From contig JASHPV010000020.1 in assembly GCA_030037875.1 (NCBI GenBank), positions 1 to 11,997 on the forward strand: a stretch of DNA of 11,997 nt. Reading direction: 5' to 3'. A model generated the notes under the pieces. The model had not been told where the DNA came from. It worked only from the letters and a program-made list of their open reading frames with translations, and did not search any database. Made by a program: the position numbers and the translations under genes. This document shows, in pieces, positions 6,541 to 11,997 of this stretch (position 1 is the first letter of the stretch; every line of letters starts with the position of its first letter). Origin of the DNA: Thermoplasmata archaeon (GTDB lineage: Archaea > Thermoplasmatota > Thermoplasmata > Lutacidiplasmatales > UBA184).

Positions 6541-6559
6541 GGGGCGAAATAGACGGACC

Positions 6560-7504
6560 GTGCGGTGCGACCGGTGCGACGAAGACGCCGTCGTCGATCA
6601 ACCGTACCAGCGGGCCCACCTCTGCGACTCTCACTTTCGTGCATCGGTGGTGGAGCGGGCCCGACGGGAACTGCACCGGCAGGTTCCGGGCTTCCGCGGA
6701 GGCACCATTGCGGTCGCGCTCTCCGGGGGGAAGGATTCCGGAGTGGCCCTCACTCTTACACAACAGTACTTCAGTCGGCGGCCGAACGTGGAAATCGTCG
6801 CGCTGAGCGTCGACGAAGGGATTTCCGGCTATCGCCCCGCGACGCTCGAGAAAGCGCGCGAGCTCACGACCCGGCTGGGCGTAGAACACCGGATTGTCCG
6901 GTTTTCGGATGCCTACGGCACGACGACGGAGCAGAGCCTGCGGACGCTTCCGGGCACGATTCCGTGCGCCTACTGCGGCGTTTGGCGACGACAGCTGTTG
7001 AACCGAGCGGCTCGGGACCTCTCCGCTGACCTGCTTGTCCTGGGTTTCAACCTCGACGACCTCGCCCAGACCGTGCTGATGAACCTCGTTCGAGGCGACC
7101 TGGACCGCCTGGCCCGGATGTCCCCTCATCGGGCACGCCAGCCGGGGTTGATTCCTCGAATTGCCCCCCTCGCGCACATTCCCGAACGGGAGGTCTTTCT
7201 GTACGCGCACCTCCTGGGGATCCCGTTCGACCACGGCGAGTGCCCTCACGCGCGGGCGGCGGCCCGGAACCTCTACCGCGCGGTAGTGTGGCAATTGGAA
7301 GAGGCGATGCCGGGCACCCGCCACGCCCTTCTCCGGACCCAGGAGCGATTGGCCCCCTTGTTGGTGGAACCCGCGGGCAGGGGCGTCGCGGAACGATGCC
7401 GGGAATGCGGTGAACCCGCCACGGGCAGTCTGTGCCGGGCGTGCGAGTTCCTCTCCTCGGCTCGTAACGCTATTATCATGGCCGCCGCGTCCGCGCCTCT
7501 GTGA
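6560..7504 (+). CDS. tRNA 2-thiouridine synthetase, NcsA/TtuA (CTU1) family
   Basis: This PP-loop ATPase adenylates C2 of a uridine in tRNA and replaces its oxygen with sulphur. Numbering from the GTG at 6560 (314 residues): the N-terminal zinc finger is C3-x-x-C6 with C22 and H25. The ATP-binding P-loop is S-G-G-K-D-S at 55-60. The three cysteines that hold the [4Fe-4S] cluster in TtuA correspond to C136, C139 and C228. The motif G-F-N-L-D-D-L-A-Q-T is at 162-171, and a second zinc site is C280/C283/C292/C295. NcsA-type enzymes modify wobble U34, TtuA-type U54; I cannot decide which this is. The frame is open back to a GTG at 6488, but those 24 codons include AGA, ATA and CAA, have no family match, and family members usually begin right at the first Cys pair. 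The stop overlaps the next start (GTGA). Confidence 0.92.
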   Translation: MRCDRCDEDAVVDQPYQRAHLCDSHFRASVVERARRELHRQVPGFRGGTIAVALSGGKDSGVALTLTQQYFSRRPNVEIVALSVDEGISGYRPATLEKARELTTRLGVEHRIVRFSDAYGTTTEQSLRTLPGTIPCAYCGVWRRQLLNRAARDLSADLLVLGFNLDDLAQTVLMNLVRGDLDRLARMSPHRARQPGLIPRIAPLAHIPEREVFLYAHLLGIPFDHGECPHARAAARNLYRAVVWQLEEAMPGTRHALLRTQERLAPLLVEPAGRGVAERCRECGEPATGSLCRACEFLSSARNAIIMAAASAPL

Positions 7505-8424
7505 CGGACCTCGAGGGGCCGTCGAGCCCTAGCGACCCCCGCGCGTCCCTGCGGAAGCGGGTGTTCGTCGTCGGGGCGGGTCTCATGGGGACTGGCATTG
7601 CGGCGCAGTCCGCCCTGGCCGGGTACGCGGTGACTCTCGAGGATGTGAACCCCGAGCTCGTGGGGCGGGGTCTGGACCGCGTGAAGAAGACCCTGGACCA
7701 CGCTGTCCGTCGGGGGAAGGTCGCTCCGGATGCCAAGGAGACAGCGGTGCAGAGCATCGACACGGCCATCGGCCTGCGCCGGGTGGACACGGCCCAGATA
7801 GTGGTCGAGGCAGCGCCGGAGAGTCTGGATCTCAAGCGTGGCTTGTTTCGGGAAATCGAGGCGGCAGCGGATCCACAGGCGCTCCTCGCGTCGAACACGT
7901 CCTCCCTGCCGATCACTTCGATCGCGTCGGTCCTCCAGGACCCGGGGCGGCTCGTGGGAATTCATTTCTTCAATCCCGTCCTTCAGATGGAGCTCGTCGA
8001 GGTGATTCCGGGCCATCGTACGCGACCGGAGGTCGTCCAGGCCGCGGAGAAGTTCGCCCGAGACCTGGGCAAGACCGTGGTCCATTCTACGGACTCGCCC
8101 GGCTTCGTCACGACGCGCGCGCTGGGAGTTCTCGTGAACGAGGCCGCCTGGATGCTCTCGGAAGGCGTGTCCACTCGAGAAGAGATCGATACGGCGTACA
8201 AGCTCGGGTTCCACCATCCCATGGGCCCGTTCGAGCTCGCCGACCTGGTCGGTCTCGACACCCTTCTCTCCATTCTCGACGTGCTATGGGACGGCTTCCG
8301 GGACCCGAAGTACCGTGCCTGCCCCCTCCTTCGACGGCTCGTGGAGGCCGGTAAGCTGGGTCGCAAATCTGGGGAGGGATTCTATTCGTATCCCCCGCGC
8401 GAGGGCCTCGCGGGAGCGTCGTGA
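7501..8424 (+). CDS. 3-hydroxyacyl-CoA dehydrogenase (NAD-dependent)
   Basis: This soluble enzyme interconverts 3-hydroxyacyl-CoA and 3-oxoacyl-CoA. The 307 residues hold the Rossmann motif G-A-G-L-M-G-T-G-I-A at 25-34 and S-N-T-S-S-L at 131-136. The catalytic pair is H155 (G-I-H-F-F-N-P) and E167, spaced 12 apart as in characterised enzymes. The C-terminal dimer domain includes P-G-F-V (200-203) and the closing G-R-K-S-G-E-G-F-Y-S-Y at 288-298. It is a stand-alone HAD/PaaH/Hbd-type protein without a fused enoyl-CoA hydratase. The GTG start shares GTGA with the preceding stop. About 20 residues precede the Rossmann fold and there is no alternative ATG. No other beta-oxidation or hydroxybutyrate gene is in the window, so the pathway (fatty-acid oxidation, butyryl-CoA or a CoA-ester carbon cycle) is open. 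Confidence 0.94.
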   Translation: MTDLEGPSSPSDPRASLRKRVFVVGAGLMGTGIAAQSALAGYAVTLEDVNPELVGRGLDRVKKTLDHAVRRGKVAPDAKETAVQSIDTAIGLRRVDTAQIVVEAAPESLDLKRGLFREIEAAADPQALLASNTSSLPITSIASVLQDPGRLVGIHFFNPVLQMELVEVIPGHRTRPEVVQAAEKFARDLGKTVVHSTDSPGFVTTRALGVLVNEAAWMLSEGVSTREEIDTAYKLGFHHPMGPFELADLVGLDTLLSILDVLWDGFRDPKYRACPLLRRLVEAGKLGRKSGEGFYSYPPREGLAGAS

Positions 8425-9296
8425 TGGTCGATTACGGTGCGATCGGTGACCTCGTCATCTTGTGGATCGTAGCCTTTGTTCCCGCCCTCGTCTACCTTTC
8501 CTGGATCCGTTCCACGGAACGGTACTCCACTGAGGCCTGGAGCCCGCTGCTCTGGTCGTTCGCCTACGGCGCGATCTTCGCCACGATCGTCGCCGCGATC
8601 GTAGAGGCGGTGCTGGTCGCGTTAGGCACCGCCGTCTCTCAGGCGGTCCCCGCGCCCGAGTTCGTCTTCCTGAACGGAAACTCGTCGCTCGGGGCGCTGT
8701 TCCTCGTACTCGTGATCGCTCCGCTCGTTGAGGAGGCCCTCAAGGCCTCGGGCGTGGCCCGAAATCGGGACAAGATTCGCAATCTAGCGGACGGACCGGT
8801 CTTTGGAGCGAGCACCGGACTCGGGTTCGGGTTCTTCGAGACGTTCCTCTACGGCCTCTCGCTCTTCCTCGTCAGCGGCCTCGCGCCCGCGATCGGTCTG
8901 GTCCTGCTGCGGAGCATCTCGGCGGTGCTGCTTCATGGCAGCAGCACCGGAATGTTCGGTTACGGCTACGCGCGGAGCAAGTTTGGGGTCTCGGGGCCGG
9001 GCTCGGGCGCGTACTACCTGCTCGCCGTGGGAATGCACGCGAGCTACAACTTCCTGGCGTCCGGGGGGGTGGTGGCAAAACTCTTCGGGTTCCCGCAGTA
9101 CGCCACCGACGCCTCGATCGTCGGTCTGATTCTGGCGATCTTCTTCGCATTCGGCGCCATCGAGCACGTCCGGTCGTTGATCCGATACAACGACTACCCG
9201 GCGCTGCAGCAGGGCAAACGACCATACACTCCGCCTCCGGGCCCCCGGCGATCGCCCAGCTCATCGCCTACGGGACGGGCCGGCCCCCCGAGTTAA
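8421..9296 (+). CDS. PrsW/CPBP-like intramembrane metalloprotease
   Basis: This polytopic membrane protein (291 residues from GTG, 290 from the adjacent ATG at 8424) has about seven to eight hydrophobic segments, among them roughly 10-29, 43-72, 91-103, 147-170, 198-218 and 232-248. The motifs of PrsW-family glutamic-type or metal-dependent intramembrane peptidases are present: E104-E105-A-L-K108 at the start of the core, F-F-E140-T in the next helix, H172 and H206-A-S-Y-N210. Bacterial PrsW cuts anti-sigma factors, but archaeal members have no known substrate. The C-terminus (about 262-291) is a Pro/Ser/Gly/Arg-rich cytosolic tail. The start overlaps the preceding stop (GTGA, or TGATG for the ATG). 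The stop shares TTAA with the convergent gene at 9293. Confidence 0.88.
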   Translation: MMVDYGAIGDLVILWIVAFVPALVYLSWIRSTERYSTEAWSPLLWSFAYGAIFATIVAAIVEAVLVALGTAVSQAVPAPEFVFLNGNSSLGALFLVLVIAPLVEEALKASGVARNRDKIRNLADGPVFGASTGLGFGFFETFLYGLSLFLVSGLAPAIGLVLLRSISAVLLHGSSTGMFGYGYARSKFGVSGPGSGAYYLLAVGMHASYNFLASGGVVAKLFGFPQYATDASIVGLILAIFFAFGAIEHVRSLIRYNDYPALQQGKRPYTPPPGPRRSPSSSPTGRAGPPS

Positions 9297-9697
9297 GAGG
9301 GGGGAGGCGCGGCCGGCTTTTCGGACTGCCGGCTCCACGCCTCGTCGCCGACTTCACGGTACACCGCCCCGTCCTCGGCCGACGGGGCCGCCTCGCCGAT
9401 CTGGCTGGCGTCTCGGATCCGGCCCTTCTTGAGCAACCAATAGTGGATCCGCCACGTCTTGCCCCGACTGACGGTGGCATCCTCTTCCTCGCTCGTGAGG
9501 AGGCCCTCTTCCTCTAGCTTGTAGAAATCGTCCCGGTCCTCGCTCGACAGCTTGTTATCGAGAACCGCGTCCTCGGGTCCGAAGTAACCCAGAACCATCC
9601 GCGCCATCACGGGGGCGCGTTCCGGAGGAAGCTTCCCCTTCGCGACCAACGTCCGCTGGATAGCGCGAGTGAGCTCGGCTTCGTTGATCGCGGGCAT
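9293..9697 (-). CDS. Small acidic protein, DUF6015-like (Thermoplasmata)
   Basis: This 134-residue soluble protein has no known function. An N-terminal helical region (about 5-36) is followed by Y-F-G-P-E-D (38-43) and D-N-K-L (47-50). A strongly acidic stretch E-D-R-D-D-F-Y-K-L-E-E-E-G-L-L-T (53-68) comes next, then W-R-I-H-Y-W-L-L-K (82-90). The tail is Ala/Pro-rich and probably disordered. The combination L-E-x-E-G-L-L...W-R-I-H-Y-W recalls DUF6015, which I remember as confined to Thermoplasmata. The E-E-G-L-L-T portion resembles the recognition-helix-to-wing part of winged-helix proteins, so DNA binding is conceivable but unsupported. The frame is open much further upstream, antisense to pus10; I chose the ATG at 9697 because the sequence before it is not protein-like. 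It is a single gene between convergent and divergent neighbours. Confidence 0.85.
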   Translation of the reverse strand: MPAINEAELTRAIQRTLVAKGKLPPERAPVMARMVLGYFGPEDAVLDNKLSSEDRDDFYKLEEEGLLTSEEEDATVSRGKTWRIHYWLLKKGRIRDASQIGEAAPSAEDGAVYREVGDEAWSRQSEKPAAPPPS

Positions 9698-9937
9698 CCT
9701 GCTCGGCGGTGGGAGAAATCGTTCCTGTAAGTAGTTTGGCGTCGAGTTACATCCGCGGTCTGACGGAGCGAAATGGGTCTCCTCGATCGGTTTCGGTCTC
9801 CCGTCCCGCGCCGAATGTTCGATCCCGCCTGGGTGCAACGCAGGAATTACTCCGCAGGGTGCCCGAAGGCCAGCCCGCTCGGTCCCCCCGCGCTTCTCGG
9901 TAACTTCTTGAGGCCTGCCCCGGTTCCCCGGCTCCCC
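9698..9937. other. Intergenic region between the DUF6015-like gene and pus10
   Basis: This divergent gap of 240 bases should hold promoters for both sides. Candidate AT-rich stretches are AAACTACTTACA on the minus strand (near 9728-9739) and GTAACTTCTT on the plus strand (9900-9909, about 33 bases before the pus10 ATG). Neither is a clear TATA box. No tRNA or other RNA gene can be folded by eye. Confidence 0.35.
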
Positions 9938-11194
9938 ATGGAGGCCTCCGAGCCGCCGATTCCGGACCCGGTCACGTTCGAGGTGACTCCGGATCTGCTC
10001 CAGGTGGCCGAACGGGCCTTTGACCGGGGCCTGTGCGCTGAATGCTTCGGACGACTGGTGGGCCGCTACGGTCACGGGCTCACCAACCCCGAGCGGGCCG
10101 AGCTCCTTGCCGTGGCGGTCGGCCGCCCGCTCCCCCGGCTGACGCAACTTTGCCAGCTCTGCGACGGAGCTTTTGACCGGTGGGAGGTTTGGCGGTCGCG
10201 CGTCGTTGCCGCCACGGAGGGCTGGGAGTACCACCGGTTCACTTGTGGGTCCCGCTGGGACCCGGAACGATTGGCGCGCGAGGAGGCGTTCTGGGCCGAA
10301 TTCGGGACGATGTGGGGGGAGAGCGCCCGATCGGCCTTCAACCGGGAGCTCGGGAAACGCGTAGAGACGATCGCGGGCGGCGAGGGCGTCACAAGCCACC
10401 CGGACCTGGTGCTCCTGGCCGACCTCCCCACCGGCCGGCTCGAAGTGACGGTCCTGCCGTTCTACGTCCGGGGCCGGTACCTCAAGGAGGACCGGACTTT
10501 GCCTCAAACCCGGTGGCCCTGCCGTCGTTGCCAGGGCCGCGGCTGCGATTTCTGCGGCGGTACTGGAAAGACCTACGAGTCCAGCGTCGAGGAGTTGGTG
10601 GCGGCCCCCTTCCTCGCCGCCTCGGGCGGCGAAGGAAGTCGATTCCACGGCATGGGTCGGGAGGACATCAACGCCCGAATGCTCGGATCTGGCCGGCCGT
10701 TCGTGCTCGAGATCCTCCGGCCCCGGCGTCGAAGTATCGACCTCCCGTCGCTCGAGACCGAGGTGAACCGCAGCGCCGGCGGCCGGGTGGAGGTGCGAGA
10801 ACTGGCCTGGTCCGATGGCGCCGAGGTCGTTCGGATCAAAGAGGCCACGCCGACGAAGAGCTATCGCGTGGTCATCCGGGGCGAGACCTCGAACGCAAAA
10901 GTTAATGAGGCGCTGTCTTTCGTGGCGGGCCGCCCGATCGCCCAGCGGACGCCGACCCGCGTGGCGCATCGCCGAGCCGACCGCGTTCGCGCGCGTCGGA
11001 TCTTGGCCGCGCGCCTCGTGGAGTCGAGCCCCGACCGGTTCACGATCGAGCTGCGCGCCGAGAGCGGGACGTACATCAAGGAGTGGGTGGAAGGGGATGG
11101 CGGCCGGACCGATCCGAACCTCTCGCAGCTTGTCGGAGTCCCCTTAGTCGTCGAGGCGCTGGACGTACTGGAGATCCACGACCGGACCGGTTAG
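9938..11194 (+). CDS. pus10: tRNA pseudouridine synthase Pus10
   Basis: Archaeal Pus10 converts U54 and U55 of tRNA to pseudouridine. From the ATG at 9938 the protein has 418 residues, a normal length. The N-terminal THUMP-containing half has Cys pairs C33/C36 and C72/C75. A zinc-finger-like element follows at 195-211 (C195, C198, C203, C206). The catalytic motif is G-R-E-D243-I-N-A-R-M-L-G; Asp243 aligns with the catalytic Asp of other pseudouridine synthases, while Asn245 sits where Asp is usual. Conserved C-terminal blocks are I-A-Q-R-T-P-T-R-V (334-342), H-R-R-A-D (344-348) and E-S-G-T-Y-I-K-E (375-382). The frame is open back to 9773, but those 55 residues are low-complexity and absent from the family pattern. 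It heads the operon with rpl21e, rpo4 and the DUF655 gene, an order common in archaea. Confidence 0.96.
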   Translation: MEASEPPIPDPVTFEVTPDLLQVAERAFDRGLCAECFGRLVGRYGHGLTNPERAELLAVAVGRPLPRLTQLCQLCDGAFDRWEVWRSRVVAATEGWEYHRFTCGSRWDPERLAREEAFWAEFGTMWGESARSAFNRELGKRVETIAGGEGVTSHPDLVLLADLPTGRLEVTVLPFYVRGRYLKEDRTLPQTRWPCRRCQGRGCDFCGGTGKTYESSVEELVAAPFLAASGGEGSRFHGMGREDINARMLGSGRPFVLEILRPRRRSIDLPSLETEVNRSAGGRVEVRELAWSDGAEVVRIKEATPTKSYRVVIRGETSNAKVNEALSFVAGRPIAQRTPTRVAHRRADRVRARRILAARLVESSPDRFTIELRAESGTYIKEWVEGDGGRTDPNLSQLVGVPLVVEALDVLEIHDRTG

Positions 11195-11197
11195 GAG
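11194..11197 (+). promoter_or_regulatory. Ribosome-binding site of rpl21e, overlapping the pus10 stop
   Basis: GGAG begins at the last base of the pus10 TAG and ends nine bases before the rpl21e ATG. Sharing bases with the stop codon is consistent with translation along one operon mRNA. Confidence 0.45.
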
Positions 11198-11206
11198 AAT
11201 CGCTCG

Positions 11207-11521
11207 ATGGTGAAGAGTTCCAAGGGATTCCACTCCCGCACGCGGGGCACCCTCACGAAAGAGGTGCGCGAGCGCGGGATGCCTCCCGTCACCCAGTTCC
11301 TCCGGACCTTCGAGACCGGTGCCCGCGTGATCGTCCGGCTCGAGGCCTCGGACCCCCGCGGGATGCCCCACCCGCGCTACCAGGGCCGCGTCGGCGTCGT
11401 CGTGGGCCGCGTCGGCCGGGCGTTCCGCATCGAGTTCCTGGACGGCAACAAGCGGAAACAACTGATCGCGAACGCGGTGCATCTCCTCCCCGCCGGCCCG
11501 GTTGCGGAGGCCCATGCCTGA
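11207..11521 (+). CDS. rpl21e: Large-subunit ribosomal protein L21e
   Basis: This 104-residue basic protein is part of the archaeal 50S subunit. The N-terminus M-V-K-S-S-K-G-F-H-S-R-T-R-G and the next helix match the L21e start, which inserts into rRNA. The KOW/SH3-like beta-barrel follows, with G-A-R-V-I-V at 38-43, H-P-R-Y-Q-G-R-V-G-V-V at 55-65, and G-N-K-R-K-Q-L at 80-86 before the final strand. It is a few residues longer than the typical 95-100, ending in an Ala/Pro-rich tail encoded by DNA that also carries the ribosome-binding site and start codon of rpo4. It sits between pus10 and rpo4 as in many archaea. Confidence 0.97.
   Translation: MVKSSKGFHSRTRGTLTKEVRERGMPPVTQFLRTFETGARVIVRLEASDPRGMPHPRYQGRVGVVVGRVGRAFRIEFLDGNKRKQLIANAVHLLPAGPVAEAHA
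11506..11510 (+). promoter_or_regulatory. Shine-Dalgarno site of rpo4
   Basis: GGAGG lies three bases before the ATG at 11514, inside the end of rpl21e. It favours this ATG over the in-frame TTG at 11502. Confidence 0.55.
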
Positions 11522-11828
11522 TCCGGTCCCGCTCTCCACCGTGAAGCAGCTCCTCGCCGACGAGGCGGCTCAGCGAACGCTCCCGCGCGAGGCCCAGCTC
11601 GCCCTCCAGCATGCGGAAGCGTTCACTCGGCTCACCCCCGAGCAGACCGCCAAGCTGCTCGAGGCCTTGCGCGCGCTGCCGTTCATCGATGCCGCGCTCG
11701 CCGTGAAGGTCGCGGACATCCTGCCGCAGTACCCCGAAGAGGTCCGACTCCTGTTTGCGAAAGAACGCGTGTTCCTCGATGAGGCGCAGCTGACCCGCCT
11801 CCTCGAGATCGTAGCCCAGCACAAATGA
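11514..11828 (+). CDS. rpo4: DNA-directed RNA polymerase subunit Rpo4 (RpoF, Rpb4-like)
   Basis: Rpo4 pairs with Rpo7 to form the stalk of archaeal RNA polymerase, which helps open-complex formation and binds the nascent RNA. The 104-residue protein has the N-terminal tip (V-K-Q-L-L-A-D-E) followed by the helical HRDC-like fold. Within this, L-T-P-E-Q-T-A-K-L-L-E-A-L (about 42-54) and the K-V-A-D-I-L-P-Q-Y-P-E-E-V (about 68-80) segments are characteristic. The last helix is D-E-A-Q-L-T-R-L-L-E-I-V (92-103 or close). The ATG at 11514 overlaps the end of rpl21e by 8 bases and has a GGAGG just upstream. The stop TGA at 11826 overlaps an ATG (ATGA), the probable start of the DUF655 gene. The same TGA is also in frame with the DUF655 reading frame. 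Confidence 0.94.
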   Translation: MPDPVPLSTVKQLLADEAAQRTLPREAQLALQHAEAFTRLTPEQTAKLLEALRALPFIDAALAVKVADILPQYPEEVRLLFAKERVFLDEAQLTRLLEIVAQHK

Positions 11829-11997
11829 GCGGGGGGAACGCCCACGGAAACCTACGCGTACGTGTTAGACTACCTGCCCCAGGGCCGCTCCACCGAGCGG
11901 GGCTTCCATAAGGAACCCGTCGCCCTCGGGCTCGGCGAATCGGAGCTCAAGCTCCTCGAGATCCTGCCGAAGCTGGGGACCCCTCTCGCCCTTGGAG
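11825..11997 (+). CDS. DUF655 protein, 5' end, with apparent frameshift near the start (runs off window)
   Basis: From 11850 to the window edge the frame whose codons begin at 11850 reads T-Y-A-Y-V-L-D-Y-L-P-Q-G-R-S-T, then E-P-V-A-L-G-L-G-E and L-L-E-I-L-P-K. This is the characteristic start of archaeal DUF655, a family of probable nucleic-acid-binding proteins found next to rpo4 and the 16S rRNA dimethylase gene ksgA. No ATG, GTG or TTG lies in that frame between the rpo4 stop (TGA at 11826) and Tyr-Ala-Tyr. The well-placed ATG at 11825, which overlaps that stop by ATGA, is in a different frame and runs into a stop after about 20 codons. Removing one G from the six-G run at 11831-11836 joins the two. 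I read this as an indel, either a sequencing or assembly error or a real mutation. The start coordinate assumes the ATG. Confidence 0.75.

Noticed and set aside
9773..9937. 55-codon N-terminal extension of the pus10 frame
   Set aside because: Pro/Arg-rich sequence with no match to the Pus10 pattern; the ATG at 9938 gives a normal family length.
9698..10969. Long minus-strand open frame antisense to pus10, continuous with the DUF6015-like gene
   Set aside because: Low-complexity shadow of the GC-rich pus10 coding strand. Only the part from 9697 downwards is protein-like.
11502..11513. TTG start for rpo4 four codons upstream
   Set aside because: It overlaps the Shine-Dalgarno GGAGG, which is correctly placed for the ATG at 11514.
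1..11997. CRISPR array, insertion sequence, toxin-antitoxin or new defence system
   Set aside because: No regularly spaced repeats, terminal inverted repeats, transposase, or paired small toxin/antitoxin genes could be seen on either strand.

Overview
The window (about 12 kb, clearly GC-rich) looks like archaeal chromosome. The right end carries pus10, rpl21e, rpo4 (rpoF) and a DUF655 gene in the order typical of archaea. Other archaeal signs are an archaeal-type MetRS with a four-pair Cys zinc insert, a XerA-type recombinase, an NcsA/TtuA-type tRNA thiolase, TATA-like boxes about 27 bases upstream of apparently leaderless starts, and few strong Shine-Dalgarno sites. A small acidic protein at 9293-9697 resembles DUF6015, which I recall as a Thermoplasmata family. 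A high-GC member of the Thermoplasmatota is my best guess; the sequence alone does not prove it.

Layout. 1-133 (minus) is the start of a gene cut by the window edge, probably a hotdog-fold thioesterase-like protein. 310-382 (minus) is tRNA-Cys(GCA), with its own TATA-like box at the end of the next gene. 407-3378 (minus) is metG followed by a PHP-domain phosphoesterase whose start overlaps the metG stop (ATGA). A divergent promoter region (3379-3547) leads to a plus-strand group: an RDD membrane protein, a four-helix membrane protein, and thyX, which appears to have its own promoter and a leaderless start. thyX converges with xerA (5533-6441, minus). xerA diverges from a tightly packed plus-strand unit of ncsA/ttuA-like thiolase, 3-hydroxyacyl-CoA dehydrogenase and PrsW/CPBP-like membrane protease, each overlapping the next at start and stop. 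The PrsW gene ends tail to tail, sharing a TTAA, with the DUF6015-like gene (9293-9697, minus). From 9938 to the right end runs the information-processing operon pus10, rpl21e, rpo4, DUF655.

Theme. Much of the window serves translation and transcription: tRNA-Cys, MetRS, wobble or T-loop thiolation, Psi54/55 formation, ribosomal protein L21e and RNA polymerase subunit Rpo4. Interleaved are dTMP synthesis (ThyX, which looks bacterial in type), chromosome-dimer resolution (XerA), acyl-CoA metabolism and three membrane proteins of unknown role.

I see no CRISPR array, insertion sequence, prophage or obvious new defence system. The points most worth a second look are an apparent one-base frameshift in a run of six G at the start of the DUF655 gene, an extra domain of about 86 residues after the tRNA-binding domain of MetRS, the bacterial-type ThyX, an Asn where Asp is usual in the Pus10 active-site motif, and a small His-containing four-helix membrane protein.
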